Source of the DNA: Epiperipatus broadwayi | Taxonomy: Eukaryota > Onychophora > Udeonychophora > Euonychophora > Peripatidae | Assembly: GCA_028023455.1 (NCBI GenBank) | Contig: JAQFVV010006640.1 | Span: forward strand, 80,001 to 144,000 | Direction of reading: 5' to 3' | Length of the DNA: 64,000 bases | Part shown: piece by piece, positions 1 to 13,496 of the stretch | Layout: each line of letters opens with the position of its first letter | Numbering within the stretch: position 1 is the first letter of the stretch | Position numbers and translations under genes: made by a program | Notes under the pieces: generated by a model | Told to the model about the DNA's origin: nothing | What the model saw: the letters and a program-made list of their open reading frames with translations, nothing else | Database searches by the model: none

Positions 1-365
<365 letters not shown>

Positions 366-419
366 TAAAATTTAAGTATCAGTTAAATCAATATTAACAA
401 AATTTCATTCTACAAACAT

Positions 420-485
420 AATATTTGGCTCAGTTGCTAGAAGTTTTCTTGGAACATATAAGGATATGAGTTTGAGTTCTACATG
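420..485 (+). repeat. tRNA-like head, possible SINE
   Basis: TGGCTCAGTTG (426-436) resembles an internal pol III A box. A GTTTGAGTTC-like B box lies about 44 bp downstream (470-480), close to tRNA spacing. The cloverleaf is not intact, and a T-run follows. This suggests a tRNA-derived SINE head rather than a functional tRNA. The evidence is only the two boxes and their spacing. Confidence 0.3.
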
Positions 486-1203
486 AGAATGGATTTTTTT
501 ATGATTAAAAATTTAATAATGTTGACATCCAGTCAAAAACATAGAGAGGTCCAGTTAATATAAAAGAATTTAATTAGCAATAAATCAATCATGGACTTCA
601 TCAAGGTAAATAAATATAAACATTTACTCTTAGATAGATTTTTAGATTTGAAATTGTAGTTCAATCTCAGAAATTTTTATAAAATGTTTGTTTAAACTTT
701 TTGTGTACTAATAGACTGTTTAAATGCTTTCTAGTATATGCTTTTGTTTTTCAATGAGCTGTCTCCACATGGTCAATTTTTTTACTTATTGATATGAAGT
801 TACTTTTATTCAACAATTAGGTTTTTTTCATTTTCACCATTATACATGAAAACGTTAAAAGCATGTTTTGCATAATTGTGAAAGGAAAAATTCAATAACT
901 GGAAACTACTTTTGGAAAAGACTGGTAGACTATATTTTATCAGTATTGGCTTCATTTGGTAAAATTGAGAGATGTAACAACTCATTTAGTGAATACAAGA
1001 AGGATCCGTAAATAATTGGTATCATTCTCTGTTATGCACATCTGAAGGAGTATATATTTTGTGTTATATACTTCTTGCAGGAGCTCTTTTTTATCACTCT
1101 TCCAAATAACATCATTATGTTAAATTGTGCATTTACATAGAACTTTTTTTAAAGTGTGTTTTCATATTTGTCGATTTTATGCAAACGATTCTTTTTCTCT
1201 CAG
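486..1203. other. AT-rich spacer
   Basis: No exon, repeat or RNA gene could be supported here apart from the pyrimidine-rich tract (about 1186-1203) preceding the exon candidate that follows. Confidence 0.6.
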
Positions 1204-1325
1204 ATTTAATTGGTGACAGTCAGACATTTTATCTGCAAGTTCTGAAATATATATGTGATGCAGTAAAATGTAAACATCCTGTTTTGTGCAAAGAAACGAG
1301 AGCAAACTCCACCCTAACAATGTAA
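1204..1325 (+). CDS. Candidate terminal exon (hypothetical)
   Basis: A pyrimidine-rich tract ending CTCTCAG looks like a 3' splice site. Behind it about 40 codons stay open to a TAA at 1323-1325. The residues are mixed in composition rather than the usual AT-driven Ile/Lys/Asn/Phe runs, and include three Cys spaced C-x5-C-x6-C plus an acidic start (DLIGDSQTF). No partner exon was identified in the window and no paralogue was seen. It could be the last exon of a host gene, or chance. I do not recognise the protein. Confidence 0.22.
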
Positions 1326-3027
1326 TCTGTCAAAGCCTTGAGCCTTAAATATTTTTAAATTAAATTCAGCTGACACAGCCCCATCTATCAGCAGTATTTG
1401 CATAATCTCACTTTGTGTGATTATTTTTTAATCTCTCAAATAAAAAAATATCACAATTTTTTGTGGATTTAGAACTGAGGGAGGCGGAATGACAGAAGCA
1501 TTAAAACGCATTACTTTGCAAGTATTTCTGGATTCCTTCAAAAAGTAACAAACAAATGTAAATCATTGCATTGCATTAAATCGACTATACTTTTTAAAAT
1601 GATTCAATTTGCAACATCTAAAAATAAATATACAATTTTTCATTACAAAATTCCAGTTATTTTTGGGTCCCCCTATATACAGCAATGTAATGAAACCTTT
1701 TTATCCTGTTATGTAGTAATGTAACTTCAACTTTTATGTCATTTTCCAAGATCTTCCTTCATGACAATTATCTATTAAACTGTATATTAAAATGTTTATT
1801 GTCACTGAGCTTATGAGCAAAATCTTCTTTAATGTTTAAATCCCTTTTTAAATACCTTTTCAACTTAAAATGTAACTAAAACTAAATATAAAAATCACTA
1901 TTCTTAATCCCACATTGTTTTTTTTTTTTGCTTTACGATTTGACAAATTAATTTTGTTTTTTTCTTTATGAGTAAAGAAGCTTTATTATCTGCTTCAAAT
2001 TTATTTATTAAATTGTTCATTGAATTAGTCCAGTATTTAACAAATTATTACAATTTTTAGTAAACTTAGGAAATTAAATAAATCAAAAGCATTTTTTTAA
2101 AGATTATAAAATTTAATTAAAAATCAATATAAATTTTAAATCACATTACTTATGCTCATAAATAAATCATTTTAACCAATGTCTGTGGATACTTTCTGTT
2201 TATTTATAATATTAATTTTTCTTCTTCACATTCAAAATTTATCAATAAAGAACAATCTAAAAATATTTTAATTTTTATATGTTCATTCAAACTTTTTTGT
2301 CTTCCTATGCATTATCCCTTAACTGTAGATTGTAAATTTTGTTAAGTCCTACATATGTATTTAATTTAATAAATTTTTGGCGAAAATTTAAAGATTTTTG
2401 TAAACTAGAAAATATTTATTTTATTTATAACGATATTAAACTCACTAATTACCTCAAACATATTTGATGCGTGATGTCTGTATCTCTATGTGTGCCCTTT
2501 TGTTGATGCATCACTTTTGAAGCCACATGATGTTAAGTCATGTTTTAAGAAAAAGACTAATTTTTTTACTCATATAAGCTAATGAAATGATCTGGTATTT
2601 TTATAAATCCTAAGCCTATTCCCTTTCAAATTCCCATTTACTTCAGTCTACATTGCTGGAATCAAATTAGCTGATTATGTGATTCTTTGTGTATATATGC
2701 ATTTTCAACATAGCATAACATTATTTAATATTTATATAATTTTTTTCATACACATTTATAGATAAGTGTTACTTATTTCAGCTTCAGCATAAAGATATCT
2801 TATATCCATATGTATATTAGTCATATTATAAAATTATTTCAGTTTTATGCAATTATATTTAACATCACAACATGGATTTACCACTATCATTTTCATTATA
2901 ATCATTATGGTCATTTACATTAAAAAAATAATACTATGAATTACAATTTTAAAATTATAACTTGAATAAAATAAATATTTCTTGCATATATTTATTCAAA
3001 ATAAAATATTACGCCTTTTAACTAACT
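1326..3027. other. AT-rich spacer
   Basis: Only poly(T), short A/T runs and stop-dense frames are visible. No repeat with a second copy in the window was noticed. Confidence 0.6.
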
Positions 3028-3115
3028 ACTGAAAATAACTAAAACAGGCAAAACTCTCTATACGTATTGTTTAATGAGCAATCATAAGAAATGGTGATGA
3101 TGTAATGTTTACGGA
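3028..3115 (+). pseudogene. Coding-like repeat fragment shared with 10.8-10.97 kb
   Basis: This matches the reverse complement of the 10920-10965 region over about 35 bp. Both translate to the same short peptide KTGKTLYTYC. A few codons further on, both can be read as a D-V-M-F peptide, reminiscent of a reverse transcriptase YxDD block. The fragment is short and heavily decayed. A LINE reverse transcriptase remnant is an inference only. Confidence 0.3.
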
Positions 3116-3900
3116 AAATAATTATTATATAAAATAATAGTTAATATATATATAATTAAAAAATTATTTTCATTGCATAAATAAAACGCATGTATATTTG
3201 CACACATATAAAACACTAATTTAGTATTTCTTCATTTCTGATTATTTGTTGATAGTTAAATGTATGCAAAAATCTAAGATATGAATAAATAAAATTATAA
3301 TAAAATGAATCTATTAGTACAAATGATAACTTATATAATCTTTCTATAACAAAATATTAAATTAATTGCAATAAATCTATTATATTGCTTACTAAAATAT
3401 TAATATTGTGAAAAATAAATACTAAGATCATAAAAAATATCATGAACATGATTATTTTACATTCCGCTGTACTCTTAATAATTCTACATCAATAGTACAC
3501 ATCACTTGATCATTTCAAAACAATTGATAACAAATTTATTAGTAAAAAATTTCTTATTATGAATACACTAATTCTAATTTTGAACCTAATTAATGATGGT
3601 ACCATAGCGGTTATCTTTTATGAAAAAAGTGAATTGAAAAGAAGAGTAAAAAAAAACTTTAATGATATTTTTTTTTAATCTGAGGCCATCAATCTCAAGC
3701 AGGCATCTTTTGATGCTAAAGGAAATTGGTTTTTGAAGTGAGTGATGGACACTATTTTGTTTTGTATATATATGTTAAACATTTAGTTGAATTTTACTTG
3801 AGAAGGTATATTTTTTAATATATGAAAGCAAGGTATAAGAATTCTGTTGTTTTGGGTAGTATTGTAGTGTAATATTTTATATGTAATGTGCTGTGATGTA
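3116..3900. other. AT-rich spacer
   Basis: No supportable feature. The downstream end merges into the 3' end of the minus-strand LINE that follows. Confidence 0.5.
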
Positions 3901-3904
3901 CCGT

Positions 3905-6240
3905 GACTTTTTCTTAAACGGAGTCAAAAATCTCTCAGCAACTATGCCCAAAGAAACCTGTTAACCTGCTCCTTCCCATTTCCACAACATAATCTTTGTC
4001 AACTCTACGGCCTTTATATCTAAATCCCCCTTATCTTTTTTCAAACCCAGCATAAAAACCAATAACCCACTTTCTGTATAATCACTTTGTTCATATTTAT
4101 TCTCTCATAACTTCATTATTTGTGCCCTTTCTGCTTTCAAGCATTTACATCTATCAACAGATGGCTACTATTTTCTATCTCTTCCTTACACAATTTGCAG
4201 ACTAAATCACCTGAATTTTTACATTTACATGTATATTCTCATGTTGCTAAAGATCCGATTTGAACCTTAAACAATAAGCTACTTTCCTTACCATTATCAT
4301 AAATTAACTTACACCCAATGTTCTGTTTAGTTCTATATATATTTAAACTCTTTTTACTCTCCATACTAGTTATCCATCTCTCCAACTCCCTATTCCTTAT
4401 TAATGGATCTATTCTTTTATCCCATTACTTACCACTATAACCCTCAAAATTCCCCTAAGATAATCATCCCACCTTTTATACAAGTATACTGATATAAATT
4501 TTTTATCCAAATCCTTTGCATACTGCATTACCTTTCTCACCATCTTGTTGCCTGCTCTTTACTCATAACCCAATTAAATACTATTTTGGCTATTCATTTA
4601 TTATCCATAAACTGCAACCTACCAAACATTTTCATTTTACTTTTTGCATCTCTCATATAAAAACTTGACCATCCCATTTCTTCTTGAATTGCCTCCTTTG
4701 CTGACCATACTTCTGCATCTACTGCATGTCTTCCTACTTCCCTTTGCACTTTCTCTAAGTAATCTAATACCATTTTACTAACACATAATGCATCATTACT
4801 TAACCCTGCTACAACAACTCCCTTCCATACAATTCTAGCTACATCATATTTATTATATGAAAACATTGTTAATTTCTTTACTAAACCCTTTTTTTTCTTT
4901 GCTTTATTTACGAACTTTTTCTCCCATTCAACCAAGCAATTTTCCTGATTACTTAAGACAATTCCCAAATAACTATATCTATCTATCACACTTAACTTTA
5001 TATTTCCAATAGAATTTTTACATTTTCTCTTTCCCCATTATTAATCATCATTATATTTGATTTTTCTTCACTAAACTTAATCCCCATCTCTTTACCCACC
5101 CTTGCACATGTTCTCAGCATAATTTCCATATCTTCTTTATTCTCTGCACACAAAAAAATATCATCTGCAAAAAAAAGACCCAGAAAAATATACACTCCCT
5201 TGCCACCCATTAATGATATCTCTATACCTCTTCCTAGTCTTTCTATTGCTTTCTCCATTTCACTCAAATACAACAAAAACAAAATAGGTAACATAGGACA
5301 TCCTTGCATTAATTCCACCACGTTTTTAACTTTAACTGATTCTATATCCCTAATTGGTAAGCATAGTAATTATTTTCATATAATTTCTTAATAATATTTA
5401 CTAAATCTTCATCCATTCCCAAATTTTCTAACCTTACCCATAATCTATTTCTATTTACTCTATCAAATGTCTTCTCTCTATCTATAAAACTCATATATAA
5501 TGATCTATCTGAATTCCTACTCATAACCTTAAGTTGTGAAACTACAAACAAACTATCTCCTATATGCCTATCTGATCTAAAACCTTCTTGCATTTTCCCC
5601 ATTACATTATTCTTTTCCATCCATTTTACAACTCTTCCAGCCACCATATATGAGAAAACTTTATATAAAACTGATGTTACTGCTCTTGGTCTATAACTAT
5701 TTAACTTTCTGTGAAACTTACCCTTTCCTTTAAATAATAATCTTACTCTTGTATTACTCCAACTACCAGAAAAAACTATCTTCTGTGCCATCTTATTAAA
5801 ACATGATAATAACTTTGCTTTTGCTCTATGCCCTAAATTCATTACCATCTGTACTGCACATCCATCTAAACCTCTTTCCTTTCCACTTTTCAATCTTTTC
5901 CCTGCCTCATTCAGTTCATTTTTGTGAACCTAATATTCCCATTACTAAATGTTTTCATGTTTTTTATCAGTAAGTCCTTCACATCTAACATCTTTTCTAT
6001 ATCCATTACATATCTATTTAAGATTCTCTCTAACTCTTCTCTAGAGCTACACTCTATTTCCTCATCATCTATTAATACGATCTCTCTCTTCCCTACATTT
6101 CTCCTTTTAATGTAATTCCAATTTTTTTTTACTCCCATCTCTTCCACTTTTATTAATATCCTCCAACAATTTACTATTCAATTTCATCCTCTCTCTCTCT
6201 CTCTAATTATCCATTTTAGCCAACCTCTTTTTTTCTAAGT
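3905..6240 (-). pseudogene. Decayed non-LTR retrotransposon (LINE), RT to 3' end
   Basis: Read on the minus strand, the frames line up in LINE ORF2 order. First comes a pre-RT segment (6147-5911). Next is the RT palm and fingers with SYRPRAVTSVLYKVFSYMVA and FIDREKTFDRV (5893-5342), then QGCPMLPILF and the catalytic block FADDIFLC (5321-4998). After that come RYSYLGIVLS, VQREVGRHAVDAE and GWSSFYMRDAKSKM (4989-4594). Finally a Cys-rich tail reads CKCKNSGDLVCKLC and ENSSHLL (about 4240-4170), the usual C-terminal zinc-knuckle position. At least three frameshifts or stops break it, for example a +1 shift near 5918. The endonuclease and ORF1 are absent, so it is 5'-truncated. The post-RT GWSSF/REVGR block resembles LINEs I associate with arthropod and other invertebrate genomes; the clade is not assigned. 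Confidence 0.9.
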
Positions 6241-7180
6241 ACTTTCCCTATTTAGTGTTAATATCATTTTCACTTTCTTTCTATGCATTGTACTGATATG
6301 GTACATAGCCTCTTACTGCAAATAAAAAATTTTAAGTTAACTTTAATAATACACAAGGATCAATGTACCCCAGACTGTTAATTTTAAATGACTATCTTTT
6401 ATTATATCTCTACCCTAATAGCTTATCTCTCTATTAGTGTTTAGGTGCGTCTTTAAAATAAAATTACCAAGTTATCAAAGGATTTTTCTCTCCATGTTTT
6501 TCTTATTTATAATACTAAATAAATATTTTTATAGGAAATAGTATATATTACAAACATTAAAGCACAAACATTTAACTTTTATCCAATATTTTAGTTCTTA
6601 AATTTGTTTACAACTATATTTATTTGAACAAAACGACAAAATAATAATAAAATAATTAACTAGTTAATATTTATAATAACTAATAATACTGATAATAATT
6701 ATAACAGGCAAAAAAATATCTGACTAAAATAAGAATTTGGATTAATTCTCTAGGACTCAAACATTTAAGTTTAATCCCCTAAACATTTGTAATGAGTCAC
6801 TAGCAAATATAAAATTTTTAAAATTTCAATAATATTAAATAATAAGTATTCTTTATTAAATGGTAAGAATTCATCATTTTTCTTATTTCAACTACAAAGA
6901 TGTTATTATAATATCCTTTAACATTTGAAATATACTACTATAAAGTCTTCAATAACATTTATTAAGCAAAACTAACTGCAGTTTTGATAAATTCTTTAAT
7001 AATATAACTTTATTAAGCAGATATTAGTGATCAATGTGTACAAGTTGACTTTGTATGCTCTCTAGAGAGGCTACTATTTCAAGCTTCGGAGATAAAAATA
7101 TCTTTTGTACCCTTTAAACATCTAAAACTGTGGGTTTTGTTTGAAATTCAACATATTTAAAATATAATATCTTTGAACAA
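6241..7180. other. AT-rich spacer
   Basis: No supportable gene or repeat. The frames are short and low-complexity. Confidence 0.55.
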
Positions 7181-7203
7181 TATATATATAGATATATATA
7201 TAT

Positions 7204-7262
<59 letters not shown>
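7181..7262. repeat. (TA)n microsatellite
   Basis: About 80 bp of TA dinucleotide with a few interruptions. The sequence immediately downstream begins TTTGTGCC, one of several TTGT-type junctions next to (TA)n in this window. Confidence 0.95.
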
Positions 7263-7266
<4 letters not shown>

Positions 7267-10200
7267 GCCATTACAATTTGGTCACTAGCCAAATTTATAG
7301 TAATGTGCATGTAAGAAAGTGTAAAACAAAATCATCATCACATTTTTATATAACCATAAAAGAAGCTGTAGGGCATCCAAGTTCAAACCCTACCAGATCA
7401 AAATTTTAAACGCTTTAGACAGAAAGAGTGGGACAACAATTATATGCTTTACTTGTTTGTGTGTTAATAAATCTCAAAAAGAGCAGTACACACATTTAAT
7501 ATTTAAAATTTTAATTTCTCTTTAAAAAGCAAATTATAACGCATATGTATAGGCAATGTATGTGTAAGCTATTTAATTGTTTTATATTTTAAATATTCAA
7601 CATTTTAACTTTCTTTAAAACTAACTTATGCTTGATCAATTTTAATGTCTTATTCTATACTTCTATTTTGCTTTTCTTTAAATGTAATTGGGATTTAAAA
7701 GTTACAGATTTAATTTTAAATAATAGGGTTATAATTACTAAGCTAGCAATTATATTATTTAATGTTAGTTTATGAATGATTTGAAAGAATGAAGGATGTG
7801 TGTACATTACATATAGAAATTTACATTTACTAAATATTGAAAGAAAAGGAAGGATTAAATCTGTCAAATTATTTTTTTGTACAATTTTTTGTTAAAAGAG
7901 GAAATCTGTTTAATCAGATATCTATCTTTGTAGCAATTTTTTTTGTAAATGATTGTTTTTCACTTTGGGAGCTTAATTTGGGTGGGGACTCTAATTTTGA
8001 AATTGTCTTATCTTAAGATCTAAAGAAGGAAGCTCAAAGATTTGAAATGTTACCTAAATGTAAAAAAGAAAGGAAATAAGGATTAAGTCTATTTTTTTTA
8101 AAACAAAAGTGTCTGGAAAAAGGATTAAACTTTTTAGTTGAAAAATAATTTAGTTGAAAATAAATTAGAGATCTAATTAAAACAAATTTGTCCAAAAATA
8201 GCAAGTGACACTATCTCTGATTGGTTAAGTTAGCTAAAAATTGGATATAAAAAGTGTCTGGAATTATTATTATTGTGATTATGATTCAGATTATTAGACT
8301 ATTAAATTGAATGTTGAAAATATAAGAAATGGCTGGCTAGAAAAATTATATGTATGTCCCATTTTTTCTGGACCATCTGGGGGAAGGTGCACATCACATA
8401 GGAAAGAAAAGATGTTGTGTCTAAAATAATATTTTACACCTTTCAACTGACCAGAGAAATAAGATGTTTTTAATAGAAGGAAGAAAGCATTCACCTGCAT
8501 TCGATGAAAGATGAATTAATCTACTGATAAATATTAATCATCAAGTCCAATTAATTGATCAAGCAACTGATTTTAAACTCAAGAAAATTTATAAATGTGA
8601 AAACAACCACTGTATTTCATCCACTAAGAATCATGCTTGACAGGAAGAGAAGAAAAAATAATATAATGATTTCCAAATTGTCCACTAAAGCAAATAACCT
8701 CAATAGAGTCATCATCATCAAATAGTTATACACCTCAAGAAAGAGATTGTTCCCACATAAAATGGAAATGGTAGCTGCAGAAATATAGACATTATACAAG
8801 ACAAGTTTGAACCCTTGGAAATTCGCCACAAACAAAAGATCGGTAATATGACTTTTTATATCTATTTTCTTTATGATATCAGTCTTAATAAACATTTTAG
8901 CAATCTTACTAATAATAACTTTGAGCTTCATAAATTATCTTGAATGTATCAAAATTATATGTTTATTAATTTTACAGTTATGAAATATGAATATGTAAAA
9001 CAATTTTTTATGGTATTATGATTTTAGTTTTAACTAATATATTATTATTATTTTGGTTTTAAATAATATTTTGTTATTATGGGATAAAACACACACATAC
9101 ATAATAATATTTTTATATGTGTATAATTGCGAGTGAATGTGAAATAATGAGTAGTATTAGAATATTAGATTATTTTGTTTCAAGTTAAGTATAGCATTTC
9201 AGAGGTAGAAGAGCGGGGGAGAAAATAATTTAAAACTTTTCTAAGAACTTGCTCTTTCAATTCTACTAACATTTTTTTTTTAACATTCTACTTACATGTT
9301 AGATTTATAAAGTATGTGTGCTAATGAGGAGATAATATTTTTTTTTTAAATACTTTTCTCATGGAGTGAAAATCATGGTCAATGTGACATCCAACTTAAT
9401 ACAATCTACATTTGAAGGGAAAGGGGGAAGAACTTGAAATTAATCTGAGAATTGTTATATAATCAATTATTATCATTATTATTATTCATGTCAATTTTCA
9501 TGTTTATCTAGAAATTTTATGTATACGTTAGAAGTGCAGTAATAAATATTAGTTTGTTTTATTAAACGAGGCGTATATATTTCATTAAGTGTAGTCTTTG
9601 TTAAGTGTGATTATTCATCATCATCAATGGTTGAATATTAGTTATTTAAGATATGATTAAAAATGCTAAGATTAACAATAATTATTAATTTATTTATAAA
9701 AATTAGTTTTATGTTTAGGCTTAGTCCTAGAGCTGTAGTTGAAACCCTTGTCATTATCATTATTATTATCATCATCATCATCGTCATCAACATTTTAATT
9801 AATGGGTTGTTTAACTGTTTAAAGGCCATAAATAAATATTGATTTTATAATATTTAGTGATTTCTTAGTATTATTATAACCACATCCCATCATCTATTTC
9901 ATGCAAGGATGAGTGAATTGCCATCCTAAATTAGTTATATATAATCTGAGCTAGTAAACTTATAAAAATATTGAAACACATTTGTTATGCTAAGATCTGA
10001 AAAATGATTTATGTCTAATATACTCCACTTCGGTTTATAGATGTTTTACTTTTACCTAAATATTAGTGTGTATAGTGATATGGCTCAAAAAAGCAAAATC
10101 TCTCATTTTTAATTAGAAATAAAGTACCAAAAGAGGGGATTCAAACCCGGTACATGTGAAAGGTTATTAGATATAACCATGTCTAGATTCAGATAATCTA

Positions 10201-10375
10201 GTGGCACCCTGCTAGACCATATTCACTTAGTATTTGTTTAAACATGCACTTAACATCAAACCAAGAAATGAAAGTGGATAAAACCTACTGTCTGTATACC
10301 TGAGTTATAATACTTGTTATTAATAATTTGCTTATAATAATATACTTTAATTTTGAATGACCTATTAATTAAGTT

Positions 10376-10378
<3 letters not shown>
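7263..10378. other. AT-rich spacer with short SSRs
   Basis: No gene could be supported. There are small (ATT)/(ATC) runs near 9470-9490 and 9750-9800. Around 10130-10215 the minus strand carries GGGTTTGAATCCCC, a B-box-like motif. A block near 10190-10215 (TCTAGTGGCACCCT) recurs at about 50488-50510, so part of this is an old dispersed repeat. Open frames at 7655-7867, 8294-8500 and 8617-8931 are Leu/Ile/Lys-rich and look like chance. Confidence 0.5.
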
Positions 10379-10411
<33 letters not shown>

Positions 10412-10415
10412 AATA

Positions 10416-10440
<25 letters not shown>
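10379..10440. repeat. (TA)n microsatellite with central TTGTAA
   Basis: Two TA runs flank a TTGTAA interruption, followed by a T-run. Confidence 0.95.
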
Positions 10441-10446
<6 letters not shown>

Positions 10447-10769
10447 TTACTTAAATTATACATAAAGCAAAAAAGAAAAGAAGTCTTATCCATAATCAAA
10501 TAACTTATACACAAATATTTAGATAGATAGTATCTACTAAAACTTTCCTTTGAAATTTTATAATTATAAAAAAATCTATTAATAAAGGCTAGTAACCTTT
10601 ATCTCTTGATTATATAAAAAATATATCCACAAACCGCATAAAATATTAAATTAGCATTATAATCTTCATCATCCTTACTGTTATAAAAATGTTGAATTAA
10701 CTTCTTTACTACAGTAGCTTAATTTTCTAAACTTTTCCCTCTATCACATTTTCTACTATGTTTAATCAT

Positions 10770-10985
10770 CATGATTTGCCTTATTTGCACTTATTTTTAT
10801 ATGAGACACATTATAAGTAACCTTTTTCTTTATGACCTTACAAATATTTGTTAAAGGTGACTCACTTGTCTCCAAAGCATTTAATATTTCTGACACTCCA
10901 TTTACTCCAATAAACATCACCTAATCGCAATACGTATAGAGAGTTTTGCCTGTTTTAATTTCATTTACTGTGTGTCTATCAATGG
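10770..10985 (-). pseudogene. Reverse-transcriptase-like remnant
   Basis: The minus strand reads LFIAIDRHTVNEI, then KTGKTLYTYCD, a stop, then VMFIGVNGVSEILNALE and further Lys-rich sequence, with unusually protein-like composition. The block KTGKTLYTYC..VMF occurs again at 3028-3115. The layout (hydrophobic PLFIAI-like stretch, short insert, TYxD-V-F) recalls the region around the YxDD motif of LINE reverse transcriptases. The match is short and interrupted, so the assignment is tentative. It ends almost exactly where segment A begins, so it may mark a truncation point. Confidence 0.35.
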
Positions 10986-11506
10986 CAATAAATAGACTAT
11001 TAAACTTAGAACAATGTTGTTGTTTTTTTTTTTTAATCTGATAAATATTTTGGATATTTTTATTAATTAAGTAAAGTTTTGAATTAATACATGATAAAAA
11101 ATGTTTTTTGTTTTAGTATTTTTAATTGTTGTAGACTTATAAATAGCAAAGTTTTTTTATTCAGTTTAAAATTAAAAAAATAATATTAATGAAAAGAAAA
11201 ATTGTTTAAATTTAGCTCAAAATTAGAACAACTTAACAATGTGGAATTGATAAAAAAATTGAATAAATAAAAAAAAACGTATAAACATTGTTAGTATCAA
11301 ACCCATTCATGTTTTCCAGTTTCTTTCATTGGTAGTCTATTTATCTTTTTTTATTAATTAAAGTTTGAAATAAGAGCAATGCAATCTACTGTAAATTATA
11401 TTTCTGCTATACATTTTTCATAATCTGATTCTATATTTTGCATATTAAGAAGTTTTAACAATTTGAGAAAGTCAATCATGTTATTTTTTAAATATCTTGA
11501 CTTCAG

Positions 11507-11553
11507 AGCTTACATCTAAAGTTGATATTTCAAAGAGCATGTTCAGAAGTTGA
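11507..11553 (+). CDS. Exon-like block upstream of cysteine-rich exon (gene A)
   Basis: A 3' splice-site-like CTTGACTTCAG precedes a 47-nt block ending at a possible donor GTTAAT. The same arrangement (CTTGATTCCAG, block, GTTAAG) lies at 38837-38790 on the minus strand. Two frames are worth considering. The frame starting at the first base is open in both copies and keeps one Cys. The frame starting at the third base shows mostly synonymous or conservative changes (TCT-AAx-GTT-GAT, TCA/TCG-AAG) but meets a TGA at the end unless an earlier GTTGAG donor is used. The splicing and frame are not settled. Confidence 0.35.
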
Positions 11554-11671
11554 GTTAATAAAATATGAAATATAACATAGAAGATTTATAATATATTCCT
11601 AAAATAAAAGCAGCTCTTTAACTTAGTATGAACTATTATAATATTGAGTAATCTTTGGTTTCCAGATAGTA

Positions 11672-11710
11672 ATGCATTCTAATTTTTTATCCCCAGATTG
11701 ATTATATATA
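11672..11710 (+). pseudogene. Second exon-like block, broken in copy A
   Basis: After TTTGGTTTCCAG lies a block matching the one on the minus strand at 38705-38665 (GTGTTTTCCAG then ATGGCAATGAAC). In copy B the frame reads GNELEFPSPDYIY. In copy A the same frame meets TAA after about five codons. No good donor follows in either copy, so the block may be a lost exon or simply conserved intron. Confidence 0.2.
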
Positions 11711-11890
11711 CAATAAGCTATATTTTAAAATTTGATAAATTTTTAATTAAGTACAATATTCTCAAAAATATAAAATCAAAAAAAAAACGAAAAAACAAGA
11801 ATGATGAAATATCTTTTATATTTACCTATCTCTATATTTATATTAAGAATTGCATTTTAAATGCTATCCTTTAACTGACCCATTTGCTTC

Positions 11891-11891
<1 letters not shown>

Positions 11892-11978
<87 letters not shown>

Positions 11979-11979
11979 T
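11892..11979. repeat. (TTA)n microsatellite
   Basis: A near-perfect TTA run inside the presumed intron of gene A. Copy B has no array at the equivalent place. Confidence 0.97.
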
Positions 11980-12044
11980 AAGATTTAATACGCTTGACGT
12001 ATATAGTGAAATTAAATTCATAAAAATTACATTAATATTTCTAA

Positions 12045-12867
<823 letters not shown>

Positions 12868-12872
12868 TATAG

Positions 12873-12960
12873 TAAGTGCACTAAGACCTGTACAGAAATA
12901 GGATGTTTAAAAGATGTTCCTTGCAACCGATGTTTTTGTAGTAACAGAAATGGTAATTGA
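12873..12960 (+). CDS. Cysteine-rich peptide, last exon (gene A)
   Basis: Behind the acceptor TTTTATAG, one leading base is followed by 28 open codons and TGA (12958-12960). Six Cys are spaced C-x3-C-x4-C-x5-C-x2-C-x-C, ending in the block CNRCFCSN. Two other exons in the window (38455-38548 and 46361-46442, minus) share the leading-base phase, the C-x2-C-x-C end and the short hydrophilic tail. About 30 bp after the stop comes GAAGGCTTGAAAAATAAA, including an AATAAA signal, conserved with gene B. The framework suggests the end of a small secreted disulfide-rich peptide: protease inhibitor, antimicrobial or venom-type peptide are all possible, and the last Cys cluster vaguely recalls antistasin-type domains. 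No signal-peptide exon was found. Family unknown. Confidence 0.6.
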
Positions 12961-13075
12961 AATTGAATCTTCTTTTGCGAATCAAATACTGAAGGCTTGA
13001 AAAATAAAATTTAAACGTTTCGTTTTATATTTTATTTTAGTAATTTATGTATATGAACAAGTTAAAATAAAATTT
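12961..13075 (+). promoter_or_regulatory. Conserved 3' UTR and poly(A) signal of gene A
   Basis: GAAGGCTTGAAAAATAAAAT is shared with the 3' flank of gene B (reverse complement at about 38410-38430). It contains AATAAA about 40 bp beyond the stop codon. Conservation continues well downstream, so the true transcript end cannot be fixed. Confidence 0.4.
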
Positions 13076-13496
13076 AGAAAACAAGACGGTTTTTAACTGG
13101 ATTTTTTTATATTTAAATAAATATTTTCTTTTTTTTTCAACTATTTCATAAAAACAAATAAATAGAAGACATTATTCTCCAGGATTGGTAACTGATAGGT
13201 AAAGTATTTTGAATGCTTTTCTAACTATGTTCTCTAAGGAATTCGTATAAAAAACCAATATTGGAGATTTAGTTGTGTTAATAATGGCATGGCTATCGAA
13301 AAAAATTCTAAAAATAATTAAAATCTGAAAATAAATTTTTACCTGGCTGATATTTAGACGTAAGTCAAACAATGACAAATAAATGTACTTTTATAACATC
13401 TTTAATCATTTCATTCGTGAATGTCCTTGTCATATGTAAAACATAAATAAAACTGACAGTTGTTTTACTATAAAATAAGCATGTATATATATATAT

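Noticed and set aside
7122-7409. Open frames of alternating Ile-Tyr
   Set aside because: Translation of the (TA)n tract.
8617-8931. 104-codon minus-strand frame
   Set aside because: Leu/Ile/Lys-dominated composition, no motif, splice context or paralogue; consistent with chance.
10130-10215. tRNA gene on the minus strand
   Set aside because: A B-box-like GGGTTTGAATCCCC is present, but the A box is poor and no acceptor stem or cloverleaf could be formed by eye.
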